Source of the DNA: Betaproteobacteria bacterium
GTDB lineage: Bacteria > Pseudomonadota > Gammaproteobacteria > Burkholderiales > Usitatibacteraceae
NCBI GenBank assembly: GCA_016791265.1
Contig: JAEUMY010000023.1
Coordinates: forward strand, 248,001-312,000
Direction of reading: 5' to 3'
Length of the DNA: 64,000 nt
Shown: piece after piece, positions 34,401-42,504 of the stretch
Layout of the letters: each line of letters starts with the position of its first letter
How positions within the stretch are numbered: the first letter of the stretch is position 1
Made by a program: the position numbers and the translations under genes
The notes under the pieces: model-generated
Seen by the model: only the letters and a program-made list of their open reading frames with translations
Databases searched by the model: none
Told to the model about the DNA's origin: nothing

Positions 34401-34924
34401 CCGCGCGCCACATCGGCACGGTCACCCATCGCTGGTTGCAGCGCATCGCCGAACAAGGTCTCGATGCATGGCCCACCGAACGCATCGAGCAGTCGCGGCC
34501 CGGCATCGCGCGCGCGTTGCGTCAGTTGGGGGTGGCGGACGACGCGTTGGATGCCGCCATCGCACGCGTGGCCAGCGCGCTCGCGCGCACGCTGGCGGAC
34601 GCGCGCGGGCGCTGGATCCTCTCCACCCGCGCCGAGGCCGCCTGCGAAGTGCGGCTGACCGGCCTCGTTGGGAATCGGCAGTTCGATGCCGTCATCGACC
34701 GACTGTTCACCGACAGCGACGGCACCCGCTGGATCATCGACTACAAGACGGGCGGCCACGAGGGCGGCAATGTCGACGCGTTCTTGGATAACGAGGTCGC
34801 GCGCTATCGCCCACAGCTCGACCGCTATGCCGCGCTGATCAAGGCGCAGGCAGGCGCGGCGCCGATCCGGCTGGCGCTCTACTTTCCGCTGTTGTCGGGT
34901 TGGCGGGAGTGGGCAGCGGGTTGA
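31454..34924 (+). CDS. UvrD/AddA-like helicase-nuclease
   Basis: 1156 residues. Superfamily-1 helicase motifs: FIVQAPAGSGKTELLIQR (motif I, about 37-54), AITFTRKAAAEMVERV (Ia), HLLVDEFQDTSFTQFELL (II), TLFLVGDPMQSIYRFREAE (III), VMTLHKAKGLEFDTVI (V) and LLYVGATRARERL (VI). The C-terminal RecB-type nuclease has WIIDYKTGGHEGG. It is the catalytic partner of the preceding AddB-like protein. The first 30 residues contain a translated dispersed repeat (RPEVSKDD). Four palindromes fall in the coding region, two of them only 25 bp apart (ANIRTLPPCEYSQ), which looks like a tolerated insertion in the 1A/1B linker. Confidence 0.92.
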   Translation: MNTGFANDSAAPRPARPEVSKDDQAARTAALDVSQSFIVQAPAGSGKTELLIQRCLALLAVVDEPEEIAAITFTRKAAAEMVERVLGALTLARGPEPDAPHRRATWRLARAVAARDATRGWHLADNPSRLRMQTIDSLSASLTRQMPLIARFGAQPAISEDAARLYADAARATLALLESTEPVADDVAVLLTHLDNNLPRATELLAAMLARRDQWLRHIRRVGQREHLEAALANIRREGMAAALAAAPASLADMLEIGAWAGGNLALAGGDSPIRALLEVDGIPGDDESDLPLWAGLAELLLTKKDGWRRRLTKDEGFPAEGGKAEKELAKSMKARLAEHIEALAGAEDFRAALANIRTLPPCEYSQAQWAVLEAIARLLPRATAELWSVFAAQGECDFAEIAQAASRALGTAEAPTDLALALDYRIRHLLVDEFQDTSFTQFELLEKLTAGWQAGDGRTLFLVGDPMQSIYRFREAEVGLFLKARARGIGGVALTPLTLSVNFRSRAGVVDWVNATFAACMPAREDITLGAVPHVRAEAFHDAAAGDAVRMHALFADQPETEAARVVSLIRAAQAERPQGSIAILVRSRPALMDIVPALKAAGLAFRAVDIDPLAGRAAVRDLAALTRALIHPADRIAWLAILRAPWCGLTLADLHALCVRDEDGREPVLWDALREPVMRLSPEGEARAVKLVDALAPVLADARRGALRGRVERAWRRLGGPATVDPQGGLEDAALYLDHLATEEEAGTLPDLVAFEQSLAQLFAAPDPTADERLVVMTLHKAKGLEFDTVIIPGLARKPRPDDRQLMTWVERVAREAGDTEEGEDGEESELLLAPVTATGEATDAISAAIRALAAQREAYERTRLLYVGATRARERLHLLATLPRKLDREGAVALKSPPAASLLMSLWSAVGAEIEAASAATPWRESAVNETTQARPPLTRLAADWVPPPEDAPDPALRIFASAAQVGETEAVIFDWASPAARHIGTVTHRWLQRIAEQGLDAWPTERIEQSRPGIARALRQLGVADDALDAAIARVASALARTLADARGRWILSTRAEAACEVRLTGLVGNRQFDAVIDRLFTDSDGTRWIIDYKTGGHEGGNVDAFLDNEVARYRPQLDRYAALIKAQAGAAPIRLALYFPLLSGWREWAAG
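31493..31522. repeat. Dispersed palindromic repeat, unit B (inside the helicase gene)
   Basis: CGTCCTGAGGTATCGAAGGA, the reverse complement of the core of unit A at 28672. It is translated as RPEVSKDD near the helicase N-terminus, before the first helicase motif. Confidence 0.75.
32150..32161. repeat. GCGAATATTCGC palindrome, copy 20 (in CDS)
   Basis: In the AddA-like gene, read as LANIRRE. Confidence 0.95.
32516..32527. repeat. GCGAATATTCGC palindrome, copy 21 (in CDS)
   Basis: In the AddA-like gene, read as LANIRT; 13 bp before copy 22. Confidence 0.95.
32541..32552. repeat. GCGAATATTCGC palindrome, copy 22 (in CDS)
   Basis: In the AddA-like gene, read as CEYSQ, a different frame from copy 21. 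Symmetry is 18 bp (CTTGCGAATATTCGCAAG). Confidence 0.95.
34333..34344. repeat. GCGAATATTCGC palindrome, copy 23 (in CDS)
   Basis: In the AddA-like gene just before the nuclease domain, read as LRIFAS; all three frames are therefore used within one gene. Confidence 0.95.
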
Positions 34925-35064
34925 TTTGGTGCGGTTGCTGCGATGCAGCAGCACTGGGTTGGTGCGGGGCTTCAGAAGCCGGCGGACTGTGTGGTGTTCT
35001 TCCCCCTTTGCGAAAGGGGGGTGGGGCAGGGGTTTCGCGGCGCCGAGAAATCCCCCCTGCCCCT

Positions 35065-35228
35065 CATGGCACTACCTTAAGCGTGTTCCAGCGAAAACTC
35101 CCTCTCCCTTCGCGAGAGAGGGTTGGGGAGAGGGGGCTGACTCGCGGCGATTGACACCCCCACCCCGGCCCTCCCCCCTCAAGGGGGAGGGAGAAAATCA
35201 CCACTCTGACGCTTAAGGTAGTGCCATG
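35065..35228. mobile_element. 164-bp MITE-like element with perfect 20-bp terminal inverted repeats
   Basis: Ends are CATGGCACTACCTTAAGCGT (35065-35084) and its exact reverse complement (35209-35228). The interior contains two GC-rich hairpins (CCCTCTCCC/GAGAGGG-like at about 35099-35136, and CCTCCCCCCTCAAGGGGGAGG) but no reading frame. It is itself bracketed by CCCCTTTG-type hairpins. No obvious target-site duplication was found. Confidence 0.65.
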
Positions 35229-35269
35229 ATCCCCCGCCCCCTTTGTCAAAGGGGGGAATCATCGCCATC

Positions 35270-35281
35270 GCGAATATTCGC
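35270..35281. repeat. GCGAATATTCGC palindrome, copy 24 (intergenic)
   Basis: Just right of the repeat island, 92 bp before the YbiB-like start codon. Confidence 0.95.
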
Positions 35282-35372
35282 AATGCCGCGCTCCGCCTTT
35301 TCATCGGCTGCTGAGTTCTCGCTGGCACACCAAATGCTTTCCGCAAGCCAGCCCTTCTCACGAAAGCCCCGC

Positions 35373-36347
35373 ATGTCTGAAATTGCAAACCTGCTACGCG
35401 GACTCCACCAACCCGGCGAGCTTTCGGCGGCCTTCACTGCTGAAGACGCCGCCCGCGCTGCCGCCGCGTTGCTCGATGGCGGCGTGGATGACTTCACGAC
35501 AGGCGCGTTGCTGGCCGGTCTGTCTCGCCACGCAACTTCGCCAGCGGTGATGCTCGGCTTGAAAGACGCGGTGAGCGCGCGCATGCAGCCGCTCTCGCTG
35601 GCCGGGCGCGCGGGGCCGGTGCGGACGGTGGTCCTGCCCAACTTCGGCTGCACCACGGGCGGTCTGGTCGCGGCGCCGCTGTTGCCGCTGCTCGCGCTGC
35701 TGCTGAGTCGGTTGGGTGTGCCGGTCGTCATCCACGGCGTCTTCGAGAGCACCGGCGGCATGGCGGTCGCCTCGACATTGCGTGAACTCTCGGTGCTGCC
35801 CTGCGCCACGCGGGCGCAGGCCGAGGCGCAGTGCGCGGCGGGGCAACTGGTGCTGTTGCCGCTGACGCTCGTCGCACCGGGCATGGCGGCGATGATGGCG
35901 CAAAAGGCGCGGCTGGGCCTGAACACGCCGGCGCACGCGTTGGCGCCGCTCTTCATGCCGGTGGCCGATGGCGCGGTGCAGGCGGTCCACTGCCGGCCCG
36001 GTGGTCGGGACAGCGTGGATGCGGTCGCCACCGAGGCGCACGCGCTCGTCTGCGCGGAAGGCGACGGCGTCTTCGGCGCGGGCGGTGGTGCGATCGCGTG
36101 GCGGCTCGCTGATGCGCCTGTGTGGCAGCCGCTGTTCGCGGCCGATGCGGCGTTCGCCAGCGTGGCGCCCGCGCCACCCCGTGCCATCGCGGCCTGGACT
36201 GCGTCCATCTTGAGCGGCAAGCAAACCCTGCCGGTGGCCGTGGGGCATTTGCTCGCGAGCCTGTTGCTGGCGTCGGGCTATGCGCGCGACATCCACGAGG
36301 CCAAGGCGATCACGGCGGTCGAGACAGGCGCGCTGGCCGCGGCGTGA
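35373..36347 (+). CDS. ybiB: YbiB/TrpD2-like protein (anthranilate phosphoribosyltransferase fold)
   Basis: 324 residues from the ATG at 35373. The N-terminal helical domain (MSEIANLLRGLHQPGELSAA, then LDGGVDDFTTGALLAGL) and the larger alpha/beta domain (VVLPNFGCTTGG, VVIHGVFESTGG, ARLGLNTPAHALAPLF) follow the TrpD fold. The glycine-rich phosphoribosyl-binding loop is altered, as in YbiB/TrpD2 proteins, which bind nucleic acid and do not make tryptophan. No trp genes adjoin it. The upstream in-frame extension runs through repeats and is not used. Confidence 0.8.
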   Translation: MSEIANLLRGLHQPGELSAAFTAEDAARAAAALLDGGVDDFTTGALLAGLSRHATSPAVMLGLKDAVSARMQPLSLAGRAGPVRTVVLPNFGCTTGGLVAAPLLPLLALLLSRLGVPVVIHGVFESTGGMAVASTLRELSVLPCATRAQAEAQCAAGQLVLLPLTLVAPGMAAMMAQKARLGLNTPAHALAPLFMPVADGAVQAVHCRPGGRDSVDAVATEAHALVCAEGDGVFGAGGGAIAWRLADAPVWQPLFAADAAFASVAPAPPRAIAAWTASILSGKQTLPVAVGHLLASLLLASGYARDIHEAKAITAVETGALAAA

Positions 36348-36422
36348 GTCGCGGGCGCGGCGCGGGGAAGGGAAAAACGGCGTGCTACCATCGCCGCCAC
36401 GTCCAACGCACTGTTCCGCGCC

Positions 36423-36521
36423 ATGAAAAATCCGCTCGACAGCCTGCCCGGCACCATCGCGTGCGGCATTCTGCTCACCGTCGTTCTGTACCTGCTGGTA
36501 CGCAACCTCATGCAAGCCTGA
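36423..36521 (+). CDS. 32-residue single-span membrane peptide
   Basis: MKNPLDSLPGTIACGILLTV continues into VLYLLVRNLMQA: one hydrophobic span of about 20 residues with polar ends. It lies 13 bp upstream of the PuuD-like membrane protein gene and is probably co-transcribed. No strong ribosome-binding site is seen, so expression is plausible but unproven. Confidence 0.5.
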   Translation: MKNPLDSLPGTIACGILLTVVLYLLVRNLMQA

Positions 36522-36534
36522 GCGCGAGTCACGC

Positions 36535-37044
36535 ATGGATTGGGGCAACTTCATTCAATACGGCCTGACCCGCTGGCTGCACATCGGCGCCGGGCTGATG
36601 TGGGTCGGCATGCTGTTCTATTTCAATTTCGTCCAGGTCCACGCGCTCGCCGCCGCGAACAAGGACGGCACCGCTGCCGGCATCACCAAACACGTCGCGC
36701 CGCGCGCGCTGTTCTGGTTTCGCTGGTCGGCGGTGGTGACCTGGCTCGCAGGTGCCGCCATTCTCGGCGGCAACATCGACGATGCGATGCTCTTCAAGGA
36801 ACGGAACTACATTCCCATCGGGGTCGGCGCATGGCTGGGCACGATCATGCTGTTCAATGTTTGGGTGCTGATCTGGCCCAGCCAGAAGAAGGTCCTGGGC
36901 CTTTCGCCCGCGACCGATGCGGAAAAGGCGGTGGCGAAGCGGCTGGCCTTCCTCGCGTCCCGCGTCAACCTGATGTTGTCGTTCCCGATGCTGTTCTTCA
37001 TGACGGCCAGCGGCGGGTTGTTCCGGACCTACATGTTTCTGTAG
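36535..37044 (+). CDS. PuuD-like membrane protein (urate hydroxylase membrane-domain family)
   Basis: 169 residues, four hydrophobic segments. Family features are WLHIGAGLMWVGMLFYFNFV, RALFWFRWSAVVTWLAGAAI, MLFNVWVLIWPSQKKVLG and RVNLMLSFPMLFFMTASG; the His in WLHIG and Trp/Arg in FRWSA resemble haem-binding membrane domains. In full-length PuuD a cytochrome c domain follows; here it is absent, as in many short homologues. It is often mis-named as an antitermination protein in databases. The function is unknown. Confidence 0.7.
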   Translation: MDWGNFIQYGLTRWLHIGAGLMWVGMLFYFNFVQVHALAAANKDGTAAGITKHVAPRALFWFRWSAVVTWLAGAAILGGNIDDAMLFKERNYIPIGVGAWLGTIMLFNVWVLIWPSQKKVLGLSPATDAEKAVAKRLAFLASRVNLMLSFPMLFFMTASGGLFRTYMFL

Positions 37045-37051
37045 GGCGGTT

Positions 37052-37063
37052 GCGAATATTCGC
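37052..37063. repeat. GCGAATATTCGC palindrome, copy 25 (intergenic)
   Basis: Seven bases after the PuuD-like stop codon, immediately before a terminator hairpin. Symmetry is 16 bp. Confidence 0.95.
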
Positions 37064-37067
37064 AATG

Positions 37068-37095
37068 AACAACGGCCGCTTCCGCGGCCGTTGTT
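37068..37095. terminator. Hairpin between convergent genes (probable bidirectional terminator)
   Basis: AACAACGGCCGC, loop TTCC, GCGGCCGTTGTT: a perfect 12-bp stem between the PuuD-like gene and the convergent lipoprotein gene. Only short T runs follow. Confidence 0.7.
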
Positions 37096-37104
37096 GCTTT
37101 GAGC

Positions 37105-37509
37105 CTACTTCTCGCCGGCCGCTTTTGTACGCGGTCTCACGTAAACAACGCGTGGCGTCGCGTACCAGGGATGTCCGTACCACCCGTACTGCCACCAGGC
37201 ATCGAATTGCGCGTCTCGCCGCGCCTGACGTTCGATTTCCTTCAGATGAGTCGACTGCATGTAGTCCAACACGGCATCGGGCACACCGTCCTTGGACAAC
37301 TGGGCGAACTGGGAGGCGGTCAGGCTGTACACGGTGCGCGACTTCTGCAGCTCGCCGATGATGGTGGCGGCACTGTCACCTTTCTTGGCCATGTCGACCA
37401 CCTGTTCGGGCGAGATGGGGGGCGGGCCTTCGAATAACGGGCTGTTGGCGCAGCCTGCAAGAAGCAGGGCGGCGAGGGGAAGGGTGACACGGCGCAGTAG
37501 GGTGTTCAT
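37105..37509 (-). CDS. Small lipoprotein of unknown function
   Basis: 134 residues. A lipoprotein signal (LPLAALLLAGC, Cys about 20) is followed by PISPEQVVDMAKKGDSAATI and LTASQFAQLSKDGVPDAVLDYM, a helical pattern seen in several proteobacterial lipoproteins. A Trp/Tyr-rich tail (WWQYGWYGHPWYATP) may face the membrane or a glycan. There is no operon partner. The function is not recognised. Confidence 0.75.
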   Translation of the reverse strand: MNTLLRRVTLPLAALLLAGCANSPLFEGPPPISPEQVVDMAKKGDSAATIIGELQKSRTVYSLTASQFAQLSKDGVPDAVLDYMQSTHLKEIERQARRDAQFDAWWQYGWYGHPWYATPRVVYVRPRTKAAGEK

Positions 37510-37569
37510 GGTGGATCTCCTTGCGGTTCAGCGGGTAGCGTGACTTGGACGTTCAGGATGGATACGGGT

Positions 37570-38055
37570 TCAGCGGCCCGAGAGATGCGTGAGCGGCAGC
37601 GCCTGCGTGTCCTTGATGCTTTCCAGAACGAACGAGGACTTCACGTCGATGACACCCGGATGTTTCAACAGCGAGTTCATCACGAAATCGGAGAAATGTT
37701 GCAGATCCTCGACGTGGATGCGGAGCAGGTAGTCCATGTCGCCGGTGAGCGCATGGCAGCCGACCACCTCCGGCCAGTCGCGCACGGCCTTGGCGAAGGC
37801 GTCGGTGGGCATGCGACCGCGCTTTTCCAGTTTCACGTTCACGTAGCCCACGAACGACAGATTGATCTTGGCCGGGTCGAGCAGGGCGACGTAGCCGCGG
37901 ATGACCCCCGCCTCCTCCAGTGCCCGCACGCGACGCAGGCAGGCGGAGGGCGACAGCGACACCTTGTCAGCCAGTTCCTGATTGGTGAGCCGGCCGTCCT
38001 TCTGCAGATGCGCGAGGATGGCGAGGTCGGTGCGGCTGAAGCGGGTGGCGGACAT
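37570..38055 (-). CDS. Lrp/AsnC family transcriptional regulator
   Basis: 161 residues. Helix-turn-helix (RTDLAILAHLQKDGRLTNQE, then LADKVSLSPSACLRRVRALE) and the RAM/AsnC effector domain (YVNVKLEKRGR, then WPEVVGCHALTGDMDYLLRI and HPGVIDVKSSFVLESIKDT). It is divergent from hpd, so control of aromatic amino-acid degradation, with Phe, Tyr or a product as effector, is likely by position. Confidence 0.9.
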   Translation of the reverse strand: MSATRFSRTDLAILAHLQKDGRLTNQELADKVSLSPSACLRRVRALEEAGVIRGYVALLDPAKINLSFVGYVNVKLEKRGRMPTDAFAKAVRDWPEVVGCHALTGDMDYLLRIHVEDLQHFSDFVMNSLLKHPGVIDVKSSFVLESIKDTQALPLTHLSGR

Positions 38056-38094
38056 GGCGTGTCAGAGAAATCCGGCAGAAAATTGTGCAGCAAT

Positions 38095-38106
38095 GCGAAT
38101 ATTCGC
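38095..38106. repeat. GCGAATATTCGC palindrome, copy 26 (intergenic)
   Basis: In the lrp-hpd divergent region, 21 bp (start to start) from copy 27, i.e. two helical turns. Confidence 0.95.
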
Positions 38107-38115
38107 AAGGATATT

Positions 38116-38127
38116 GCGAATATTCGC
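38116..38127. repeat. GCGAATATTCGC palindrome, copy 27 (intergenic)
   Basis: Second of the tandem pair in the lrp-hpd region, about 45 bp upstream of the candidate hpd -10 box. Confidence 0.95.
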
Positions 38128-38171
38128 ATCCGGCTGGCCGAATTGGCAAGCACATTGCAGGGCGGCCCGCC

Positions 38172-38205
38172 TATAATTTGACCCTCGCTTGACCGCCATT
38201 TGACC
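38172..38205 (+). promoter_or_regulatory. hpd promoter -10 box and three phased TTGACC repeats
   Basis: TATAAT at 38172-38177 is followed directly by TTGACC at 38178, 38189 and 38200, exactly 11 bp apart. They lie at or after the expected start of transcription and before AGGAG at 38225, so they look like an operator array. Confidence 0.55.
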
Positions 38206-38235
38206 TTCATCAGATCTGCTACTCAGGAGCCGCCC

Positions 38236-39315
38236 ATGTCCGCCACCGCCAGCAAAGACCTCTTCGAAAATCCCATGGGCACCGATGGCTTCGAGTTCGT
38301 CGAATACACCGCGCCGGACACGGCGGCGCTGGGTGCCCTGTTCGAATCCATGGGGTTCACGGCCGTCGCCAAGCATCGCTCCAAGAATGTGCTGCTCTAC
38401 AAGCAGGGCGGGGTGAATTTCATCGTCAATGCCGAGCCGGACAGCTTCGCGCAATCCTTCGGCCGTGTGCATGGCCCGTCGGCCTGCGCATTCGGCATCC
38501 GCGTGAAGGATGCGGCCTATGCGTTCAAGCGCGCGATGGAACTCGGCGCCAAGGCGTACCAGGGCCCGGTCGGCCCGATGGAGCTGAACATTCCCGCCAT
38601 TCAAGGCATCGGCGGCAGCCTCATCTACCTGATCGACCGCTACGGTTCGCGCTCCATCTATGACGTCGACTTCATGCCTATCGCCGGTGTGGAGCAGAAC
38701 CCGGCGGGTGCGGGCCTGCTGGAAATCGATCACCTCACCCACAACGTGTATGTGGGCCGCATGGACACCTGGGCCCAGTTCTACGAGAAGCTCTTCAACT
38801 TCCGCGAGATCCGCTACTTCGACATCAAGGGCAAGAAGACGGGCCTCACCTCTCGTGCGCTCACCAGCCCGTGCGGCAAGATCCGCATCCCGATCAACGA
38901 GCCCTCCGACACCAAGTCGCAGATCCAGGAATACCTGGATGCGTACAACGGCGAAGGCATCCAGCACATCGCGCTCTCGACTTCGAACATCTACGAGACG
39001 GTGGAAATGCTGCGCGGCAAGCAGGTACGCTTTCTCGATACGCCCGACACCTACTACGAGCGTGTCGATGCGCGCGTGCCGAACCATGGCGAAGATCTGG
39101 TGCGCCTGCGCAAGAACCGCATCCTCATCGACGGCGAAGGCCTGGACAAGGAAAGCAAGGAAGACAAGCTCCTGCAGATTTTCACCGAGACCGTGATCGG
39201 CCCGATCTTCTTCGAGATCATCCAGCGCAAGGGCAACGAAGGCTTCGGCGAGGGCAATTTCAAGGCGCTCTTCGAGTCGATCGAGGCAGACCAGATCGCG
39301 CGCGGCGTGATCTGA
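38236..39315 (+). CDS. hpd: 4-hydroxyphenylpyruvate dioxygenase
   Basis: 359 residues from the ATG at 38236, preceded by AGGAG (the upstream in-frame start at 38200 lies inside the TTGACC repeats). Two vicinal-oxygen-chelate modules; iron ligands in [15 protein letters not shown] (His), [12 protein letters not shown] (His) and [13 protein letters not shown] (Glu), and the C-terminal [17 protein letters not shown]. It converts 4-hydroxyphenylpyruvate to homogentisate. First gene of a four-gene Phe/Tyr degradation operon. Confidence 0.96.
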   Translation: MSATASKDLFENPMGTDGFEFVEYTAPDTAALGALFESMGFTAVAKHRSKNVLLYKQGGVNFIVNAEPDSFAQSFGRVHGPSACAFGIRVKDAAYAFKRAMELGAKAYQGPVGPMELNIPAIQGIGGSLIYLIDRYGSRSIYDVDFMPIAGVEQNPAGAGLLEIDHLTHNVYVGRMDTWAQFYEKLFNFREIRYFDIKGKKTGLTSRALTSPCGKIRIPINEPSDTKSQIQEYLDAYNGEGIQHIALSTSNIYETVEMLRGKQVRFLDTPDTYYERVDARVPNHGEDLVRLRKNRILIDGEGLDKESKEDKLLQIFTETVIGPIFFEIIQRKGNEGFGEGNFKALFESIEADQIARGVI

Positions 39316-39331
39316 GAGCGGACCGGCCGCC

Positions 39332-40633
39332 ATGAACGATCAAAGTGTCGCGCTGCAGCTGAACTACCAGTCCGGTTTAGGCAACCGTCACGAAACCGAA
39401 GCCGTGCCGGGAGCACTGCCCGTCGGCCAGAACTCGCCGCAGCAGGTGCCGTTCGGCTTGTACGCGGAGCAGTTTTCGGCGACGGCGTTCACCGCCCCGC
39501 GGGTACGCAATTTCTTCTCCTGGCAATACCGCCTGCTGCCGTCGGCCATGCACGGCGCGTTCAAGCGCATGGACGATGGCTTGCTGCGTACCGGACCGTG
39601 CCATGAGGAGCCGATCCCGCCCAACCGCCTGCGCTTGTCGCCGGTGGAAGTGCCTGCGGCACCCACGGATTTCATCGGTGGTCTCGTCACGCTGATGACC
39701 AACGGCGACGCCGCGACCGGGACCGGTGTCGGCGTGCATGTGTATGCCTGCAATCGCAGCATGGTCGACCGCGTGTTCTACAGTGCCGATGGCGAAATGC
39801 TCTTCGTGCCGCAGCAGGGCGTCATCACGCTGGTCACGGAATTCGGCGTGCTGACCGCGGCACCCGGCGAAATCGCGGTCGTGCCGCGTGGCGTCAAGTT
39901 CCGCGTCGAAGTCGCAGGCCCGACCCGCGGCTACCTCTGCGAAAACTACGGCGCGATGTTCCAGTTGCCGGACCTGGGCCCCATCGGCGCCAATGGTCTC
40001 GCCAATGCGCGCGATTTCCTGGCGCCGGTCGCGGCCTTCGAAGACAGCGGCAAGACGGAAGTGGTCGCCAAGTTCGGCGGCCACCTCTGGGCCTGCGAAA
40101 CTTCGCACTCGCCGCTGAACGTGGTCGCGTGGCATGGCAACCTGTATCCCTACAAATACGATCTCGCGCGCTTCAACGTGATGAACACCGTGAGCTTCGA
40201 CCATCCTGATCCGTCGATCTTCACCGTGCTGACCTCGCCGTCGGACACGGCGGGCACGGCCAATTGCGACTTCGTCATCTTCCCGCCGCGTTGGATGGTC
40301 GCCGAACACACCTTCCGCCCGCCGTATTTCCATCGCAACGTGATGAGCGAATTCATGGGCCTGATCCACGGCGTGTACGACGCCAAGGAAGGCGGTGGCT
40401 TCGTGCCCGGCGGCGCCAGCTTGCACAACTGCATGAGCGCACATGGGCCGGACAAGGCGTCGCACCGCAAGGCGACCGAGGCGGATCTCAAGCCGCACTA
40501 TCTCGCCGACACATTGGCGTTCATGTTTGAAAGCCGTCATGTGTTCGTACCGACCGCGCATGCGCTGAAGACGGCGCAGAGTGATTACGACGCCGTGTGG
40601 AACGGATTCGAAAAGGCAAAACTCCCCAAATGA
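39332..40633 (+). CDS. hmgA: Homogentisate 1,2-dioxygenase
   Basis: 433 residues. Recognised by [20 protein letters not shown] and, near the active site, [20 protein letters not shown] and [23 protein letters not shown] sequence containing the iron His/Glu ligands, then [11 protein letters not shown]. It opens the homogentisate ring to maleylacetoacetate. It starts 17 bp after hpd, and its stop overlaps the next start (ATGA). Confidence 0.96.
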   Translation: MNDQSVALQLNYQSGLGNRHETEAVPGALPVGQNSPQQVPFGLYAEQFSATAFTAPRVRNFFSWQYRLLPSAMHGAFKRMDDGLLRTGPCHEEPIPPNRLRLSPVEVPAAPTDFIGGLVTLMTNGDAATGTGVGVHVYACNRSMVDRVFYSADGEMLFVPQQGVITLVTEFGVLTAAPGEIAVVPRGVKFRVEVAGPTRGYLCENYGAMFQLPDLGPIGANGLANARDFLAPVAAFEDSGKTEVVAKFGGHLWACETSHSPLNVVAWHGNLYPYKYDLARFNVMNTVSFDHPDPSIFTVLTSPSDTAGTANCDFVIFPPRWMVAEHTFRPPYFHRNVMSEFMGLIHGVYDAKEGGGFVPGGASLHNCMSAHGPDKASHRKATEADLKPHYLADTLAFMFESRHVFVPTAHALKTAQSDYDAVWNGFEKAKLPK

Positions 40634-41625
40634 AACTCGCATCCCTCAAAGGCCCTACCCGTGACGGCACGCTGCTATTGGTCAACGGTGACCTCACCCG
40701 CGCCGTCGAAGCCAGCGGCATCGCGCCCACCATGCAGTACGCCATCGAACACTGGTCAAAGCTTGAGCGCGCATTGCTGGACGCTTATGAAAGTCTTGAG
40801 TGCGGCAACGAGCGCCACGCCTTCGATTTCCAGGCGGCACTCGCCAGCGGCAAGATCGCGGCACCGCTGCCGCGCGCCTATCAGTGGCTGGATGGTTCTG
40901 CCTATCTTTCACATGTCGAGCGCGTGCGCCGCGCCCGCAACGACAAGGTGCCGGAGAGCTTCTACACCGACCCGTTGATGTATCAGGGCGGTGCCGACGA
41001 CATGCTCGGTCCGCGTGATCCGATCCGCGTGCTGTCCGAGGACTGGGGTGTCGATCTGGAAGCCGAAGTCGGCTGCATCGTGGGTGACGTGAAGATGGGC
41101 GCGACACCGGCCGAGGCCTCGCAAGCGGTGCGGCTCATCACGCTCATCAACGACGTGTCCTACCGCAAGCTCATCCCGCAGGAACTGGCCAAGGGCTTCG
41201 GCTTCGTCAACGGCAAGGGCTACAACACGCTGTCACCGGTCGTGGTGACGCCGGATGAACTCGGCGGCGCGTGGGACGGCGGCAAGGTGCATCTGCGCAT
41301 GGTCTGCCATGTGCGCGACCAGTGGTTCGGCAATCCCAATGCGGGGGATGATGCGACATTCAGCCTCTTCGACCTCATCAGCCACGCGGCCAAGACGCGC
41401 GAGCTGAAGGCCGGCACGCTCATCGGCACGGGCACCATCTCCAACCACGACAAGGCCACGGGCTACGCCTGCATCATGGAAAAGCGTCTGGTGGAGCAGG
41501 TCGAGCTGGGTGCGGCGAAGGAAGAATTCCTGATGTTTGGCGACAGCGTGAAGATCGAGATGTTTGATCATCAGGGTGTGACGATCTTTGGTGCCATCGA
41601 ACAGAAGGTCGAGAAGTACGTCTGA
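40630..41625 (+). CDS. fahA: Fumarylacetoacetate hydrolase family protein
   Basis: 331 residues from the ATG at 40630 (the longer frame from 40597 overlaps hmgA). Metal/active-site region [20 protein letters not shown], then [42 protein letters not shown] and [12 protein letters not shown], matching the roughly 330-residue bacterial FAH type. It hydrolyses fumarylacetoacetate to fumarate and acetoacetate. No maleylacetoacetate isomerase gene follows, so that step is encoded elsewhere or occurs non-enzymatically. Confidence 0.93.
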   Translation: MKLASLKGPTRDGTLLLVNGDLTRAVEASGIAPTMQYAIEHWSKLERALLDAYESLECGNERHAFDFQAALASGKIAAPLPRAYQWLDGSAYLSHVERVRRARNDKVPESFYTDPLMYQGGADDMLGPRDPIRVLSEDWGVDLEAEVGCIVGDVKMGATPAEASQAVRLITLINDVSYRKLIPQELAKGFGFVNGKGYNTLSPVVVTPDELGGAWDGGKVHLRMVCHVRDQWFGNPNAGDDATFSLFDLISHAAKTRELKAGTLIGTGTISNHDKATGYACIMEKRLVEQVELGAAKEEFLMFGDSVKIEMFDHQGVTIFGAIEQKVEKYV

Positions 41626-41634
41626 GGATCAATC

Positions 41635-42492
41635 ATGGCTGGCGAAACCGATCACAAACTCCGCGGCAACTACGAGCACATGCGGCCCGACTATACGGTC
41701 GACCAGCCGTGGCGCGAATATTCGCAAGCCGAACACGAGCTGTGGCGCCGCCTGTATCAGCGCCAGGCGTCACTGGTGCCGAAGTACGCCTGCCAGGAAT
41801 TCAATGACTCGCTGAACGCGCTGGATTGCAGCGCGGGCATCCCGGACTTTGCCGAGGTGAATCCCAAGCTCAAGGCGGCGACCAGCTGGGAAATCGTGGC
41901 GGTGCCGGGACTCCTGCCGGACAAAACGTTTTTCGAGCATCTCGCCAACCGCCGCTTCCCGGTGACGGTGTGGCTGCGCACGCCGGAAGAATTCGACTAC
42001 ATCGTCGAGCCGGACATCTTTCACGACTTCTTCGGCCATGTGCCGCTCTTGTTCAATCCGGTGTTCGCGGATTACCTGGAAGCCTATGGCAAGGGGGGCT
42101 TGAAAGCGGAGGGGTTGAACGCATTGGACTTTCTCGCGCGGCTCTACTGGTACACGGTGGAGTTCGGCCTGATTGAAACGCGGAAAGGTCTGAGGACCTA
42201 TGGCGCCGGCATCATCTCCTCGGGCGGCGAGCTGCCGTATTGCATCGACAGCGCGGACCCCAACCGCATCGGCTTCGATCTCATGCGCATCATGAACACG
42301 CGCTACAAGATCGACACCTATCAGGAAACCTACTTCGTCATCCGCGATTTCAAGGAGCTCTTCGACGCGACCGCGCCTGACTTCACGCCTTACTACGCGC
42401 AACTGCACGGCAAGGCACCGCATGCGCCCTGGGAGGTTCTGCCGGGGGACCGCGTGCTGCATCGCGGCCAGTCACCGCGCCGCGCGGCCTGA
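41635..42492 (+). CDS. phhA: Phenylalanine 4-hydroxylase
   Basis: 285 residues, the monomeric bacterial type. Iron ligands in EPDIFHDFFGHVPLLFNP (two His) and YWYTVEFGLIE (Glu); SSGGELPYCIDS and YFVIRDFKELFDAT follow. It converts Phe to Tyr with tetrahydropterin, feeding the hpd-hmgA-fahA route. No pterin-carbinolamine dehydratase gene adjoins. Palindrome copy 28 encodes REYSQ near residue 26, at a spot where homologues usually have Y(T/S)xEEH, so the palindrome overlaps a naturally similar motif. Confidence 0.95.
   Translation: MAGETDHKLRGNYEHMRPDYTVDQPWREYSQAEHELWRRLYQRQASLVPKYACQEFNDSLNALDCSAGIPDFAEVNPKLKAATSWEIVAVPGLLPDKTFFEHLANRRFPVTVWLRTPEEFDYIVEPDIFHDFFGHVPLLFNPVFADYLEAYGKGGLKAEGLNALDFLARLYWYTVEFGLIETRKGLRTYGAGIISSGGELPYCIDSADPNRIGFDLMRIMNTRYKIDTYQETYFVIRDFKELFDATAPDFTPYYAQLHGKAPHAPWEVLPGDRVLHRGQSPRRAA
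41714..41725. repeat. GCGAATATTCGC palindrome, copy 28 (in CDS)
   Basis: In phhA, read as REYSQ. The last copy before an 17.9-kb gap in the series. Confidence 0.95.
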
Positions 42493-42504
42493 TTGAAGTC
42501 AATT

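Larger units (their letters stand above)
34925..35372. other. 448-bp gap rich in nested inverted repeats
   Basis: No gene is supported. From 35003 it holds CCCCTTTGCGAAAGGGG, the 164-bp inverted-repeat element (35065-35228), CCCCTTTGTCAAAGGGG at about 35239-35255, and palindrome copy 24. The rest, up to the ybiB-like start, shows no clear structure. Confidence 0.7.

Noticed and set aside
37068..37095. Hairpin next to palindrome copy 25 as part of the repeat unit
   Set aside because: No other copy of the palindrome has this neighbour; it is better read as a terminator between convergent genes.
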